Shown in pieces: positions 18,801 through 28,569 of a DNA stretch of 64,000 bases. The position numbers and the translations under genes are program-made. The notes beneath the pieces are model-generated. The model saw nothing but the letters and a program-made list of their open reading frames with translations. It was not told the DNA's origin and ran no database searches. This stretch comes from a virus. Within the stretch, counting starts at the first letter, position 1. Each line of letters begins with the position of its first letter. The DNA lies in IMG/VR virus record IMGVR_UViG_3300035670_010555, positions 1 through 64,000 of that record. One strand, given 5' to 3'.

Positions 18801-20639
18801 TTATGATAAAGTAGTAGATTGGAAATTCTGAACCGAAACCTTTATATCTTTGTTTGGATATCTGATTTGATAAACCTGTGATGGTTGAGCAAAAATTGTT
18901 GAATTAACAGGTTGAATTTCTCGTGTTTCAGGATTAGCGTACTCCATAGAAGTTTCAGCAGACGAATATTGTCCACCTACGTTATTGAAAACTTTGATTG
19001 AAGATACGGTTAACACTCCGTTTTGATTTTGAACAATACTTTGTAATTCAGACAAATAAACGTTTTGTCCTAATTCTCTAACTTGTGGATTAAAGTACGT
19101 AGCGATTCTATCTACCACATCAGCAATAACTTGACCTGAATTTTGTGCAGAAGTTAACACAATCTGTACTTCAACACTTAAGTCAATAACCTCAGCAGTA
19201 AGAATTGAAATGTAGTCATTCATCATTCTATAATTAGAAAGATAGGTTGCAATATTTTGTCTTAATGTGTTTGACACAATGTTTGTTAATCTTCCTGAAG
19301 TATCGTATGATAACAATTGAATTAAAATTTTATTATCTATTTCGGTTACCGAAACTTTAGCAGGAGCACCAAATTCAGATGGCATATTTCTAATAATAGA
19401 CTCATAGTCTTGTACCGTAACTGCTCTCTTTTGAGCTGAGAAGTTGAATGAGACATAATTTCTAATTTCTTCAAGTGATGGTAATCCAGCTCCACCGATT
19501 GCCGCAGTAACGTTATTACATCTTAATGAGTTAACCACAGATGAGTTAGTAAGTTCTGATGGCCCATTTACAAAGAATGATACTGATCCAATCTGAGTAA
19601 TAACATTCGTTCCCAAGTTAGTACCTAAACCACCTCCAATTCTATATTGTACAAATAACGTTGAGTTTGGGGTCAATGCTGAACCTAAAGATATGTTATT
19701 CGAATATCTCTGTAAATCAATTGTGGTGCCTAATGTTGTGAATTGATTGAGAGCATCTTGCGCAGTATTTGTACCTCCACCAAAAGTAAGTTTTTTGAAC
19801 CCTTCTGGTGTATATTCACTAATGAACCTGTTCGGTGTTTGGATATATCTACCAACTTTAATACCCGGTTGGTCAGATACTTTAGTCGGGTCTTCGATAA
19901 AAACTCTATCTTCGGCCAAAGCGTCTACTTCATACCATTTATTTGCAGAACCTAAAAATTCCGCAGTTGTTGGTATGTTGGTATATTCAGTTCCACTTTT
20001 TAATAAAACACTTGTGATCCCTAATACATTTTTTTCAGGTAAAAATAATTCAAAAAATGGTTTAACATCATTTGGAGTAATAACTCTTTTGAATACCTTA
20101 GTAATACCATTAACAACCAATTCTCGTTTGGTAATAGTATAGTTCACTAGTACGTTGTTGGCATTACGATTTGGAATTTTAAGTCTGTTTGGAAAACCTT
20201 GGGCGTTGTATGGTGAGGTAAAATCTACGTCGTATATATTTTCAAACACAATGCCTGCACCTGAAACTTGTGATCCTCTGGCTAAAGTTCCAAGATATCT
20301 TTCATCTTCTTTGTCACCGAAAACCGGCACCGTAATTGAAAAATCTACTAAAGATACTGATGGTCTTTGACCAGGAAGTTTTAATCCATAAGTTCTTGCA
20401 ATATTATATATTGAAGACCTTTGTTGAGCATATTGTAGTACAGTTTCTTGAATACTCCTATCAATATGATAATGTAAGTTATCCGCAACCGCAGCATTCA
20501 AATCTAAGAATACTGAGAATACAGATGCATCATTAAAATCCTGAATTAGTTCTGGATAGTATGTTCTTACATAATTTAGTAACTCAGTTCTTATCCCCTG
20601 ATAATCTCTAGTTGTATATGAAATTTTACGATTTGCCAT
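18801..20639 (-). CDS. Baseplate wedge protein, gp6/J-like
   Basis: 612 aa. The N-terminus (TTRDYQGIRTELLNYVRTYY, then IQDFNDASVFSVFLDLNAA and LHYHIDRS) is the signature of T4 gp6-type and baseplate-J-like wedge proteins, and length is close to T4 gp6 (660 aa). Later TVQDYESIIRNMPSEFGAPA and the end region with LRQNIATYL...MMNDY also match this family. gp6 dimers form the inner ring of the baseplate that holds the wedges together around the hub. Five bases separate it from the gp25-like gene, the usual neighbour in contractile systems. Confidence 0.88.
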   Translation of the reverse strand: MANRKISYTTRDYQGIRTELLNYVRTYYPELIQDFNDASVFSVFLDLNAAVADNLHYHIDRSIQETVLQYAQQRSSIYNIARTYGLKLPGQRPSVSLVDFSITVPVFGDKEDERYLGTLARGSQVSGAGIVFENIYDVDFTSPYNAQGFPNRLKIPNRNANNVLVNYTITKRELVVNGITKVFKRVITPNDVKPFFELFLPEKNVLGITSVLLKSGTEYTNIPTTAEFLGSANKWYEVDALAEDRVFIEDPTKVSDQPGIKVGRYIQTPNRFISEYTPEGFKKLTFGGGTNTAQDALNQFTTLGTTIDLQRYSNNISLGSALTPNSTLFVQYRIGGGLGTNLGTNVITQIGSVSFFVNGPSELTNSSVVNSLRCNNVTAAIGGAGLPSLEEIRNYVSFNFSAQKRAVTVQDYESIIRNMPSEFGAPAKVSVTEIDNKILIQLLSYDTSGRLTNIVSNTLRQNIATYLSNYRMMNDYISILTAEVIDLSVEVQIVLTSAQNSGQVIADVVDRIATYFNPQVRELGQNVYLSELQSIVQNQNGVLTVSSIKVFNNVGGQYSSAETSMEYANPETREIQPVNSTIFAQPSQVYQIRYPNKDIKVSVQNFQSTTLS

Positions 20640-20644
20640 CTATA

Positions 20645-21115
20645 TTAAATATTAATAATAACAAAATCACTTTGAGCAAAAGATGATCTGTTGTTTGAAT
20701 AATCTATTCTAATTTTTGCAGTATATTCCGAGGTACCTTTTCCGGGTAATCTATAAATTGGAGATTCGCTTGTACCAATAATGTTTTCACCTATCATAGT
20801 ATCTACTTCTTGCTCAGGGTCTGCTGGTGTAATTGTTATCTGATTTAATAAAAGGTTAGGCATAAATTGTTGAACCGCGTCTCTAATATCCGATTGAATT
20901 GCATCGAAAGTCAGTCCATCAAAAGGTTCAAATAAGAATTCGTATAATCTAGTACCAAATTCAGGTAAATAATATCTACTGCCTTTTCTTGTTAAAAGTA
21001 AATGTATTAAATCAGATTTTACCTGCTGAGCCTCTAACTGGGTAAGTTCTAAAAAATCACCACGTCTCGAATCTCTGAATGGAAAATTAATACCATATGT
21101 AACTCCGTTCGCCAT
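20645..21115 (-). CDS. Baseplate wedge protein, gp25-like
   Basis: 156 aa. Contains the gp25/GPW pattern: an early FPF, then 'VKSDLIHLLLTRKGSRYY' followed by PEFG..LYEFLFEP, then DI.DAVQQF.PN. gp25 nucleates sheath assembly on the baseplate and binds gp6. The family is described as lysozyme-like in older annotation but is structural. Paired with the gp6-like gene immediately downstream. Confidence 0.9.
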   Translation of the reverse strand: MANGVTYGINFPFRDSRRGDFLELTQLEAQQVKSDLIHLLLTRKGSRYYLPEFGTRLYEFLFEPFDGLTFDAIQSDIRDAVQQFMPNLLLNQITITPADPEQEVDTMIGENIIGTSESPIYRLPGKGTSEYTAKIRIDYSNNRSSFAQSDFVIINI

Positions 21116-21144
21116 AAAGATAAATATAAGTCCCTTGTTTTTCC

Positions 21145-21153
21145 TTATAAATA
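21145..21153 (-). promoter_or_regulatory. TATTTAT motif after the nrdA terminator
   Basis: Sense TATTTATAA, 29 nt before the gp25-like gene and just downstream of the intrinsic terminator that ends the replication block, as expected if it restarts transcription. Confidence 0.45.
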
Positions 21154-21160
21154 GCCCAAA

Positions 21161-21188
21161 ATAAAAAATCCCGATATATGTCGGGATT
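21161..21188 (-). terminator. Intrinsic terminator after nrdA
   Basis: Minus-strand stem AATCCCGA/TCGGGATT with a 6-nt loop, followed by TTTTTTAT. Starts about 10 bases after the nrdA stop codon. Confidence 0.85.
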
Positions 21189-21198
21189 AATTATTTAA

Positions 21199-23625
21199 TT
21201 ACGAAGAACAACCAAAACATTCAATTTCAATTCCTTCTGGTTTTGGTGGTAAATTCATGTTACTGTAATCTACTTTAGGAACTTCTACAACTGGTTTTGG
21301 TTTTTGGTTTTTCGATATATCCACCGCTAAGTGTTTTGCTCCTGTTGAAATTGCTTTAGTTCTTACATAGTAACACAATGTTTTCAACCCTTTTTCCCAC
21401 GAATGAAAGTGAGATGATGTAATCTTTGACAATGTAGGATTAGACATATAAATATTCATAGACTGTGATTGGTCAATAAATGGAGCTCTGTCCGCAGCCA
21501 TATTAATCAATTCTTTCTGTGAAATTTCCCAAATAGTTTTGTATTTCGGAATCAAGTGTTCAATTCTTTTAACTTTTTTATTGTAGTTTTTATCTTCGAC
21601 ATCAAGATACTGATTGAAGTTAATATTTTGAATTGACCCTTCATTCAAAATAATTTCATTTTTCAAATCCTCAGACCAAATACCAATCTTCTCAAAATCA
21701 TTAATCAAGTATTTGTTCACAATCATAATTTCACCACCAACAACTCGTCTATTAAATAACGCTGAGTGAGCTGGTTCGGTCATCTCAAATGAACCTGTAA
21801 TCTTAGCGGATGATGCAACTGGCATCTGAGCGGTGAACAATGAATTACAAACACCATATTCTTGAACATCTTTTTTCAATGTTTCCCAATCTAAGAATAA
21901 ATCAGAATCATTAAGACCCCACATATCAAATTGGAAAATACCTTTTGACATTGGAGAACCTTTGAAGAACTCATAAGGGGTTCTAATACCTTTCTTACAC
22001 AAATCATTACTCTCAGTAACTGCCGCGAAATAAATTGCTTCAAAGATATTCTTATTCAATGACTTAGCTTCATCCGAAGTGAAAACATAATCTAAAAGAC
22101 AAAACACATCCGCTAATCCTTGAACTCCGATTCCAATTGCTCGTTGTTCGAGACCACCCTTAAGACCTTTTTCTGTTGAATAATTGTTTTTATCAATAAC
22201 ATTATTCAACGCTCTTACAACCTTTCTTACTTCTTGGATTAATAGATTATAATCGAACTTACCATCAACAATAAAGTTTTTCAATACGATGGAAGATAGA
22301 GTACAAATCGCGGTAGTTTTTTCGTCAGTGTACTGATAAATCTCATTACATAGGTTAGATTGTTTAATCACTCCAATGTTTTGATGATTCGTTTTCTTGT
22401 TAGCACTATCCTTAGCACACAAGTAAGGAACACCCGTCTCAATTTGAGATTCAATTACCTTACTCCATACTTCTTGAGCCTTTACCTTACGACCAAGACC
22501 CATGTCAACCGCTTTTTGATAATTACTTTCGTACTCCTCACCATAACACTCTTGTAAAGGTTTGATTCCAGCTTTAATAATGTCATTCGGACAGAATAGG
22601 TACCAATCTTCATTATTCTTGACCGCCCTCATGAAGTTATCAGGAATCCATAATGCGGTAAACAAGTCTCTTGCCCTCAATTCTTCAGCACCCGTATTCT
22701 TTTTGATATCCAACAAGTCGAAAATATCTTTATGCCATGGTTCCAAATAGATTGCAGCACTACCAGGTCTTCTCCCTTGTTGATTAAAGAATCTTAATGA
22801 TTCATTAACAATCTTTAAGTACTTTAACAAACCACCAGCAAATCCACCTGAAGATGTGATTCGACTTTCTTTACTTCTGATGTTAGACATCGATAATCCA
22901 ATACCCGCAGCGTCTGATGAATATGTTGAAATATCATTCAAAGTTTTCAACAAACCATCTCTAGAGTCGGAGTTGTTGTAATGTAACACACAAGATGCCA
23001 ACTGAGGAACTTTTGTTCCTGAGTTAATCATAATTGGTGTTGCCTTGGAAATACGTTGACTTGATAACGACTCATAATATTCAACTGCCTCCTCAAAAGT
23101 ATTGGTAACCCACAAAGCCACTCTCATATACATATGTTGTGGTCTTTCGATAACTTTTCCTTGGGGAGTCTTCAATAGATACATTTCTTGCAATGATCTC
23201 CAACCAAAGTAATCAAAATTATAATCATTTTCATGATTGATAACTTCGTCAATCTTGGACGAACCATACTCTTCAATCTTTGCCATCAAATCATCGTGAA
23301 CTACACCATCAACGTGTAATGTGTGCATAACATTAGAAAAACTTGGGTCGGTCTCTTTGTGATACGATGAAATTGCGACTGATGATGCAAGTCTTGAATA
23401 GTCATAGTGACTGCCAGTATACGCCGCAGCAATTTCATACACAAGTTTATCCAACTCTTTTGTTGTTATGTTACCTTCAGTTGGTACTGATGTAATTACC
23501 TTAATGAATATTTCGTCAGAGTTTACGGTTAACCCTTTCGCAGCCCTTTTAATTCTGTTATAAATTTTTTGAGGATTGAATGCAACATCTTCCCCCCCTC
23601 TTTTTTTAATTTTTAATGACATCAT
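21199..23625 (-). CDS. nrdA: Ribonucleoside-diphosphate reductase, large (alpha) subunit
   Basis: 808 aa class Ia enzyme that reduces NDPs to dNDPs for phage DNA synthesis. Residues about 3-90 form an ATP-cone (allosteric activity site). Active-site residues are present: Cys212 (QLASCVLHY), the N-L-C-N-E motif with Cys426 and Glu428, Cys441 (CTLSS), the adjacent tyrosine pair in LCYYVRTKA that carries the radical, and the C-terminal redox pair in CFGCSS. Two ATGs in tandem make residue 1 uncertain by one codon. It follows nrdB by 18 bases and ends in a strong terminator, the end of the replication block. Confidence 0.95.
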   Translation of the reverse strand: MMSLKIKKRGGEDVAFNPQKIYNRIKRAAKGLTVNSDEIFIKVITSVPTEGNITTKELDKLVYEIAAAYTGSHYDYSRLASSVAISSYHKETDPSFSNVMHTLHVDGVVHDDLMAKIEEYGSSKIDEVINHENDYNFDYFGWRSLQEMYLLKTPQGKVIERPQHMYMRVALWVTNTFEEAVEYYESLSSQRISKATPIMINSGTKVPQLASCVLHYNNSDSRDGLLKTLNDISTYSSDAAGIGLSMSNIRSKESRITSSGGFAGGLLKYLKIVNESLRFFNQQGRRPGSAAIYLEPWHKDIFDLLDIKKNTGAEELRARDLFTALWIPDNFMRAVKNNEDWYLFCPNDIIKAGIKPLQECYGEEYESNYQKAVDMGLGRKVKAQEVWSKVIESQIETGVPYLCAKDSANKKTNHQNIGVIKQSNLCNEIYQYTDEKTTAICTLSSIVLKNFIVDGKFDYNLLIQEVRKVVRALNNVIDKNNYSTEKGLKGGLEQRAIGIGVQGLADVFCLLDYVFTSDEAKSLNKNIFEAIYFAAVTESNDLCKKGIRTPYEFFKGSPMSKGIFQFDMWGLNDSDLFLDWETLKKDVQEYGVCNSLFTAQMPVASSAKITGSFEMTEPAHSALFNRRVVGGEIMIVNKYLINDFEKIGIWSEDLKNEIILNEGSIQNINFNQYLDVEDKNYNKKVKRIEHLIPKYKTIWEISQKELINMAADRAPFIDQSQSMNIYMSNPTLSKITSSHFHSWEKGLKTLCYYVRTKAISTGAKHLAVDISKNQKPKPVVEVPKVDYSNMNLPPKPEGIEIECFGCSS

Positions 23626-23643
23626 AGATATAAAAGTATTAAA

Positions 23644-24591
23644 TTAAAAATCAGAATCAAATGATAACTCTTCATTTAGTTTAGCTTTTTGGTATTCCAT
23701 TGTTCTTGACTCAAAGAAGTTACCCTTTGTTTCAACTGCAATTTGTTCCATAAACTTGAATGGTTGTTCAACATTGAATTCTTTTTTACATCCAAACTTA
23801 ACCAACAATCCATCAGTAACGAATTCCAAATATTGTTTCATAAGATTGGAGTTCATACCAATAAGTGAAACAGGTAATGATTCAGTGATGAATTCTTTTT
23901 CAATCTCCAATGCAGACAATAGAATTTCTTTGATTCTTTTTTCTGATGGTTTAGTCTCCAAGTGATTATTAACCAAGTGAATTGCAAAGTCACAGTGAAG
24001 ATTCTCGTCTTTAAAAATCAAACTGTTTGCATTACACAAACCTTGCATAATACCTCTCGACTTCAACCAGAAAATTGAACAGAAAGACCCTGAAAAGAAG
24101 ATACCTTCAACCGCAGCGAATGCCACAAGTCTCTCTTGGAAGGATGCGTTTTCAATCCAATCAAGAGCCCATTTAGCCTTCTTTTGAACTGCCGGTAGAT
24201 TATCTAATGCGGTAAAACAAAGTTGTTTTTCTTTCTCATTCGAGATGTAAGTATCAATGAGTAATGAATACATCAAACTGTGGATGTTCTCCATCATCAA
24301 CTGAAATCCATAGAAAAATTTAGCTTCAGGATATTGTACTTCCTTTAAGAAATTTTCTGCAAGATTTTCATTGACAATACCATCAGAAGCAGCGAAAAAT
24401 GACAAAATATTTTTAATAAAATATTGTTCATTTTCAGTAAGATTATTCCAATCTCTAATATCGTTAGTCAAATCTACCTCTTCAGCAGTCCAAAATGCTG
24501 CTTGATGTTGTTTGTAAAATTCCCAAATATCATTGTGCTCAATGGGGAATATAACGAACCTGTTGGGATTTTCTATTAAAATTTTTTCCAT
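23644..24591 (-). CDS. nrdB: Ribonucleoside-diphosphate reductase, small (beta) subunit
   Basis: 315 aa di-iron/tyrosyl-radical subunit that partners NrdA. Candidate metal ligands are Asp40 (FWTAEEVDL), Glu101 and His104 ([10 protein letters not shown]), Glu162 (AAVEGIFF), Glu196 and His199 (KDENLHCDF); Tyr108 is the expected radical tyrosine. All are intact, so a class Ia enzyme is likely active. The gene order nrdB then nrdA is tight and unidirectional. Confidence 0.95.
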   Translation of the reverse strand: MEKILIENPNRFVIFPIEHNDIWEFYKQHQAAFWTAEEVDLTNDIRDWNNLTENEQYFIKNILSFFAASDGIVNENLAENFLKEVQYPEAKFFYGFQLMMENIHSLMYSLLIDTYISNEKEKQLCFTALDNLPAVQKKAKWALDWIENASFQERLVAFAAVEGIFFSGSFCSIFWLKSRGIMQGLCNANSLIFKDENLHCDFAIHLVNNHLETKPSEKRIKEILLSALEIEKEFITESLPVSLIGMNSNLMKQYLEFVTDGLLVKFGCKKEFNVEQPFKFMEQIAVETKGNFFESRTMEYQKAKLNEELSFDSDF

Positions 24592-24608
24592 AATTAATTG
24601 TGTGTTTT

Positions 24609-25985
24609 TTATAATTGTTGTTGTTCCTTTTGTTTTCTCTTCTCCATCAATTCTTTGACTCTGTCTCTCTTTTTCTCTTCTTGTTGTTCCTCAAATCCTA
24701 AGAACGTTACTGAACTTTCAGTATCAATTTCAAGAAGTTCATTGTTGAATTTACAGTTCTCGAATACAACTCCGTCTTTTCCAAGACGAGACTTTGTTAT
24801 CGCGATTGTCGCCAAATTCATTTCTTTCTGTTGAAGTGTTTTTGCCACCGTGATGATGACGTGTCCAACTTGGGCCTTTTTGATTGACCCACCCATTTGG
24901 TCTGTAGTAACTACCTCTGAAGAAATAGAACTTCTATTCCCTTGAGTTGCAGTCCAACCAACCAAGTTGAGTTCGTGGCACATTGCCTCAAACCCTCTCA
25001 TTACCGAACCTTCGGCTTTCCACTCATCCTTTGATGATGACTCAGGTAATACACAGTCGATATAATCTAACATAATCATATCAATTTTGTTTCCATCCGC
25101 AATCATTTTTCTAACCTGATTTTTAAGTTGGTTCATTGTCATAGTATCAGATGCCAACTTCTTCAATACAAGTTTGTTTTTCATTGTCTCTTGTATTTCA
25201 GTAATCTTAGACATTACATCTTCTCTATGTTTTGCCAACTCATCAGGTGGAATACCTGTCCATATTGTAAAATGTTTTCTTTGAACAATTTTAGGATTGT
25301 CTTCAAAGAATACCTGAAGGACATTATACCCCAAGTTGAATGCAGTATTCGCAATCTTAGTCAAGATAGTTGTCTTACCAACACCAGTTGGTGCAAGAAT
25401 TACCCCAATCTCTCCCTTGGCCAAACCACCTTTAAGTAGTTTATCAATACCTGGTATACCCATAGGTATTGGATGTCTATAGTCTTCATCCAAAACGGTA
25501 TCAAGTCCATAGAAAATATCTGTCTGTCCTTTGTCTATCTCACCTACTTGTAGTGCCTCTCTAACTAATCCCTCCACTTTATCGTAAGATTCAAAATCTC
25601 CTTGAGTGATAATTTTTTGAGCTTTATCCATAGCCTTTTGAAGTTCCTGTTGTTTACAGAATTTCAAGGCTTTTTCTTGAACAAACTGTGTTCCTTCAAA
25701 TGGAGCTTCTTTAACTTGTTTTAGGGTATCTAAAACAATTTTAGCAACCAATTCTTGAGAAACTTCAGACTTAATGATTTGTTCGAGAGTTTCGAAGTTA
25801 GGGGTTGATTCATACTTCACATAGTATTCCTTAATCATCTGTAAAAGAATTTTGAAATACTTGTTATCAAAGTATGTGGACTCGATGACATCAAGAATAG
25901 ATGATGAAAAATCTTTATCTACCACAATCTGATTCAATAACTGAATCTGGAAAGTGTTTCCTAAGTAATCGAAATTTTTGTTCAT
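24609..25985 (-). CDS. Replicative DNA helicase, DnaB/gp41-like
   Basis: 458 aa RecA-fold helicase. Residues 1-150 are a DnaB-type N-terminal region; Walker A is APTGVGKTT (198-206), Walker [11 protein letters not shown] (301-310), and TQGNRSS (348-354) resembles the DnaB/gp41 motif with an arginine finger nearby. Ends in a charged, Lys/Gln/Glu-rich tail. Expected to unwind the fork ahead of the family B polymerase encoded at 58069-60858. Clamp, clamp loader and primase are not in this window. Confidence 0.9.
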   Translation of the reverse strand: MNKNFDYLGNTFQIQLLNQIVVDKDFSSSILDVIESTYFDNKYFKILLQMIKEYYVKYESTPNFETLEQIIKSEVSQELVAKIVLDTLKQVKEAPFEGTQFVQEKALKFCKQQELQKAMDKAQKIITQGDFESYDKVEGLVREALQVGEIDKGQTDIFYGLDTVLDEDYRHPIPMGIPGIDKLLKGGLAKGEIGVILAPTGVGKTTILTKIANTAFNLGYNVLQVFFEDNPKIVQRKHFTIWTGIPPDELAKHREDVMSKITEIQETMKNKLVLKKLASDTMTMNQLKNQVRKMIADGNKIDMIMLDYIDCVLPESSSKDEWKAEGSVMRGFEAMCHELNLVGWTATQGNRSSISSEVVTTDQMGGSIKKAQVGHVIITVAKTLQQKEMNLATIAITKSRLGKDGVVFENCKFNNELLEIDTESSVTFLGFEEQQEEKKRDRVKELMEKRKQKEQQQL

Positions 25986-26020
25986 ATATTTGTATTGCTC
26001 CCCTGTGTATTATTAAATAC

Positions 26021-26473
26021 TCACTTACTCAAATCAAAATCCAAATATTGATAAGATAATCTTTGTTCTGAAAAAATGTCAGTCAATTCTCTGAGAATAT
26101 CTTTCAAAAATGGTCGTACGTCAACGGTATAACGAACCTTCGGCGGAAAATATTTTCCATCAAAAATTCTATGACAAATTGTCGTGTCCCCATTCTTAAC
26201 AAAGATGTTAAAAATTTCTGGTCCATCAGTATAAGAGGTGTCCATAACTGATGGGTCATGCATGATAGATTCACTATTGTCCGTCATGTAAATAACAGTC
26301 TTCATTTTCAAATGATACTGTAGGTCATCTTTAATCTCATTAATGAGGTTATAGAATTCAATTGAGTTTTTTGCATTTGGATTGTAACCTCTAACATTAA
26401 AATACCTTTGAACAACAATGTTGTCGTTAAGGGTTAGAAGAAATTCCATTTTAGTGCTGTCTTGCTCTTTCAT
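26021..26473 (-). CDS. Conserved-looking phage protein of unknown function
   Basis: 150 aa. No motif I recognise. It has a compact alpha/beta look, with FLLTLNDNIVVQRYFNVRGY near the start and VRYTVDVRPFLKDILRELTD near the end. Lies between the 5' nuclease (7 bases upstream) and the helicase, so it may act in replication. Residue Met9 is an alternative start. It is not an obvious gp59 or gp33 homologue by eye. Confidence 0.65.
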   Translation of the reverse strand: MKEQDSTKMEFLLTLNDNIVVQRYFNVRGYNPNAKNSIEFYNLINEIKDDLQYHLKMKTVIYMTDNSESIMHDPSVMDTSYTDGPEIFNIFVKNGDTTICHRIFDGKYFPPKVRYTVDVRPFLKDILRELTDIFSEQRLSYQYLDFDLSK

Positions 26474-26480
26474 AAAGTTT

Positions 26481-27482
26481 TTAATTTTTGTTTGTGTTTC
26501 TTTTTTCTTTTCGTGTAAGTTTCATAAATGGTCGGAGGAAATTTACCCAAGCTTCATCGTTCTTGGGTAAGTACTTGAAGAGTCCGTCCTCCATCATCAT
26601 TCTCATCAAGTTTTTGTATCCACGGTCTGTGGGGTCTATTGTGTCTGTATGTATCTGTTCCACAAGTTCTTTACCATCATCAGTGATTAAAGGATTGTGA
26701 AGATCCACGATTTTTTTGTTTGTTTCAAAGAATTGTTCTCCAAATGTACCGCTTTTAGTTTTACCAATCAAAATGTTTTCTAACGCCTTTGGTTTTTTCT
26801 TTTGTTCGTTATTTCGTGCGTTGTCCAAGATTTCTTCGATAGTACATGGTTTCTCTAACAATTCAGGAAACAATTTGACCAAAGTCTTTTCTCCCAACAT
26901 TTCTATACCATCTATGTTATCAGACTTATCCCCTGTCATAATCTTAGTTAACAAGACGTTTTGGTGGGGTATGTTGACCTTATTGATAGTAATCATGTCT
27001 CCATACCCATAGTATTGTTTAGAGGTCGGAGAATAGATGGTTACCCGTTCTGATATAAGTTGAGTTAAGTCCTTGTCGGCAGAAAAAATTATGATTTCTT
27101 CATCGACAGACAATTTGGTATAATAAGCAATAAGGTCATCCGCCTCGTTGTTAGTCATTTCAACCTGACGCACGAATATCTCCTCAAGGTATTGTTTAAC
27201 CCGAGACTTCTGTTGAAGATATGACTCGTACTTAAACTCATTCATATCTTGACGACGATTCGCTTTGTATTGGGGATAGATAGATTTACGAATAGATGAG
27301 TTAGAGTTTCCATCCCAAAAAACCACAACCTTATCATGATTGTGTTCTTCTAAAAATTTTCTCAAGATGTTTATAAAATGGTAGATTCCACCTAAGTGGT
27401 CTCCACCATTATACAACTCCTTAACTCCATGAAATCCTATCTTGAACAGATTGTCTCCGTCCACTAATAATGTTTTAATCAC
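26481..27482 (-). CDS. 5'-3' exonuclease / RNase H (T4 Rnh-like, FEN family)
   Basis: 333 aa. Carries FEN-family acidic motifs: LLVDGDN at residues 4-10, VVFWDG, then NEADDLIAYY, FSADKDLTQL, and MTGDKSDNI, which together bind two metal ions. In T4 the homologue removes RNA primers and flaps from lagging-strand fragments. Its position between UvsX and helicase fits this role. A helix-hairpin-helix-like stretch follows (IDGIEMLGEKTLVKLFP). Confidence 0.9.
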   Translation of the reverse strand: MIKTLLVDGDNLFKIGFHGVKELYNGGDHLGGIYHFINILRKFLEEHNHDKVVVFWDGNSNSSIRKSIYPQYKANRRQDMNEFKYESYLQQKSRVKQYLEEIFVRQVEMTNNEADDLIAYYTKLSVDEEIIIFSADKDLTQLISERVTIYSPTSKQYYGYGDMITINKVNIPHQNVLLTKIMTGDKSDNIDGIEMLGEKTLVKLFPELLEKPCTIEEILDNARNNEQKKKPKALENILIGKTKSGTFGEQFFETNKKIVDLHNPLITDDGKELVEQIHTDTIDPTDRGYKNLMRMMMEDGLFKYLPKNDEAWVNFLRPFMKLTRKEKRNTNKN

Positions 27483-27511
27483 AATTCGTGATTTAAGTGT
27501 GAAATAATAAA

Positions 27512-28513
27512 CTAGTCTTCTTTTTCCTCTTTGAGGGTATAGTCACCATCGGTTCCGATAATATCTTTCCAATAGTCAGCATACTCTTTTTTGTATTTTT
27601 CCAATGAGATTTTCTCTTCAGCCGCCTCTTTACCTCCAATGAATCCGTGTGGTGTAACAATAATCTTTCCATCGTCATAACCCAATCCATTGATGTGGTT
27701 CTTCATTACTGAAACTTTTGTTCTTGACGCAAACTTAATAGTTCTTTTGTCTTTGGTCGCAGTAATCTTAGTTGTTCCCGCACCTTTTTGATTACCAAAC
27801 AAAAATACCAAAGATGAGTTTAACCAAATCGCTTCACCACCCTTAGCCTTAATTTTAGGTTGTCCAAATGGATTATCAGGAAGTTCAACCCAAGGTTGAT
27901 TAACAATAACCAAAGTGTTTTCATATTTTGAGTCAGCTTTACGAGACCCTGAAATACGTTGGTTAATACCCATTCCAATTTTATCCGCTAAAGTAGATGC
28001 ATTGTGTTGCTTTCCACCTTTTCCTTCATAAGTCATCTTACAAGGAACTGAACCAACCGAATCCCATAGGAATAACAAACTATAATCCAATTCACCTTTT
28101 TCTTGAGCATCCAACAAACTATTAATGTAGTCAGTTATTTGTTCAATATACTCAAAGTTATTATTGAATATATAAAATCCATCCCAATCCAATTCACCCG
28201 TTTCTTCATCAACAACTTCTTCACATTGGAACCCCATCAATTTGGCGTGTTCGAAACTCCATTTCTGTTCAGTAATAATGAACACAGGAAGGATACCTTT
28301 ATTCTGAGCATCAACTGCCGTTTTCACCAAAGCTGTAGTTTTACCAGTATCGGAGTGACCCAAGAACATGTTAAGATGTCCAATGGCTGGTCCAGGAAGT
28401 CCAACGGCATCCAAGAAATCAGGACCTAAGTCAAAAAATCTTTGTGGTTTATACTTTGCTGAAGTAGAAAATTTTTTCTTCAGACTTTCGAAATCGTTTT
28501 TCTTAATTGCCAT
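27512..28513 (-). CDS. uvsX: UvsX-like RecA recombinase
   Basis: 333 aa from ATG 28513 (MAIKKNDFES). An in-frame ATG at 28543 would add ten residues, but it sits in the loop of a hairpin that follows the gp32-like gene, so the later start is preferred. Walker A is GHSDTGKTT (residues 52-60); Walker B lies in LLFLWDSVGSV; NQRISGSRKA and VIVNQPW follow as in RecA/UvsX core. The C-terminus is acidic (EEKED), as in many recombinases. It should form filaments on single strands for recombination-dependent replication, with the gp32-like SSB encoded just upstream. Confidence 0.9.
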   Translation of the reverse strand: MAIKKNDFESLKKKFSTSAKYKPQRFFDLGPDFLDAVGLPGPAIGHLNMFLGHSDTGKTTALVKTAVDAQNKGILPVFIITEQKWSFEHAKLMGFQCEEVVDEETGELDWDGFYIFNNNFEYIEQITDYINSLLDAQEKGELDYSLLFLWDSVGSVPCKMTYEGKGGKQHNASTLADKIGMGINQRISGSRKADSKYENTLVIVNQPWVELPDNPFGQPKIKAKGGEAIWLNSSLVFLFGNQKGAGTTKITATKDKRTIKFASRTKVSVMKNHINGLGYDDGKIIVTPHGFIGGKEAAEEKISLEKYKKEYADYWKDIIGTDGDYTLKEEKED

Positions 28514-28529
28514 AAGGTTAGGGAAATGA

Positions 28530-28558
28530 AACTCGGACACCATAATAGTATCCGAGTT
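28530..28558 (-). terminator. Hairpin between gp32-like and uvsX genes
   Basis: 11-nt near-perfect stem (AACTCGGATAC/GTGTCCGAGTT, one G-T style mismatch) with a 7-nt loop, then TTTCATTT on the minus strand. A partial terminator or mRNA-end stabiliser that would let gp32 be made in excess of UvsX. Confidence 0.55.
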
Positions 28559-28569
28559 ATTTTATTTAA

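Noticed and set aside
28514-28543. Upstream ATG for UvsX at 28543
   Set aside because: It lies in the loop of a hairpin after the gp32-like gene; MAIKKND at 28513 fits the usual family start better.
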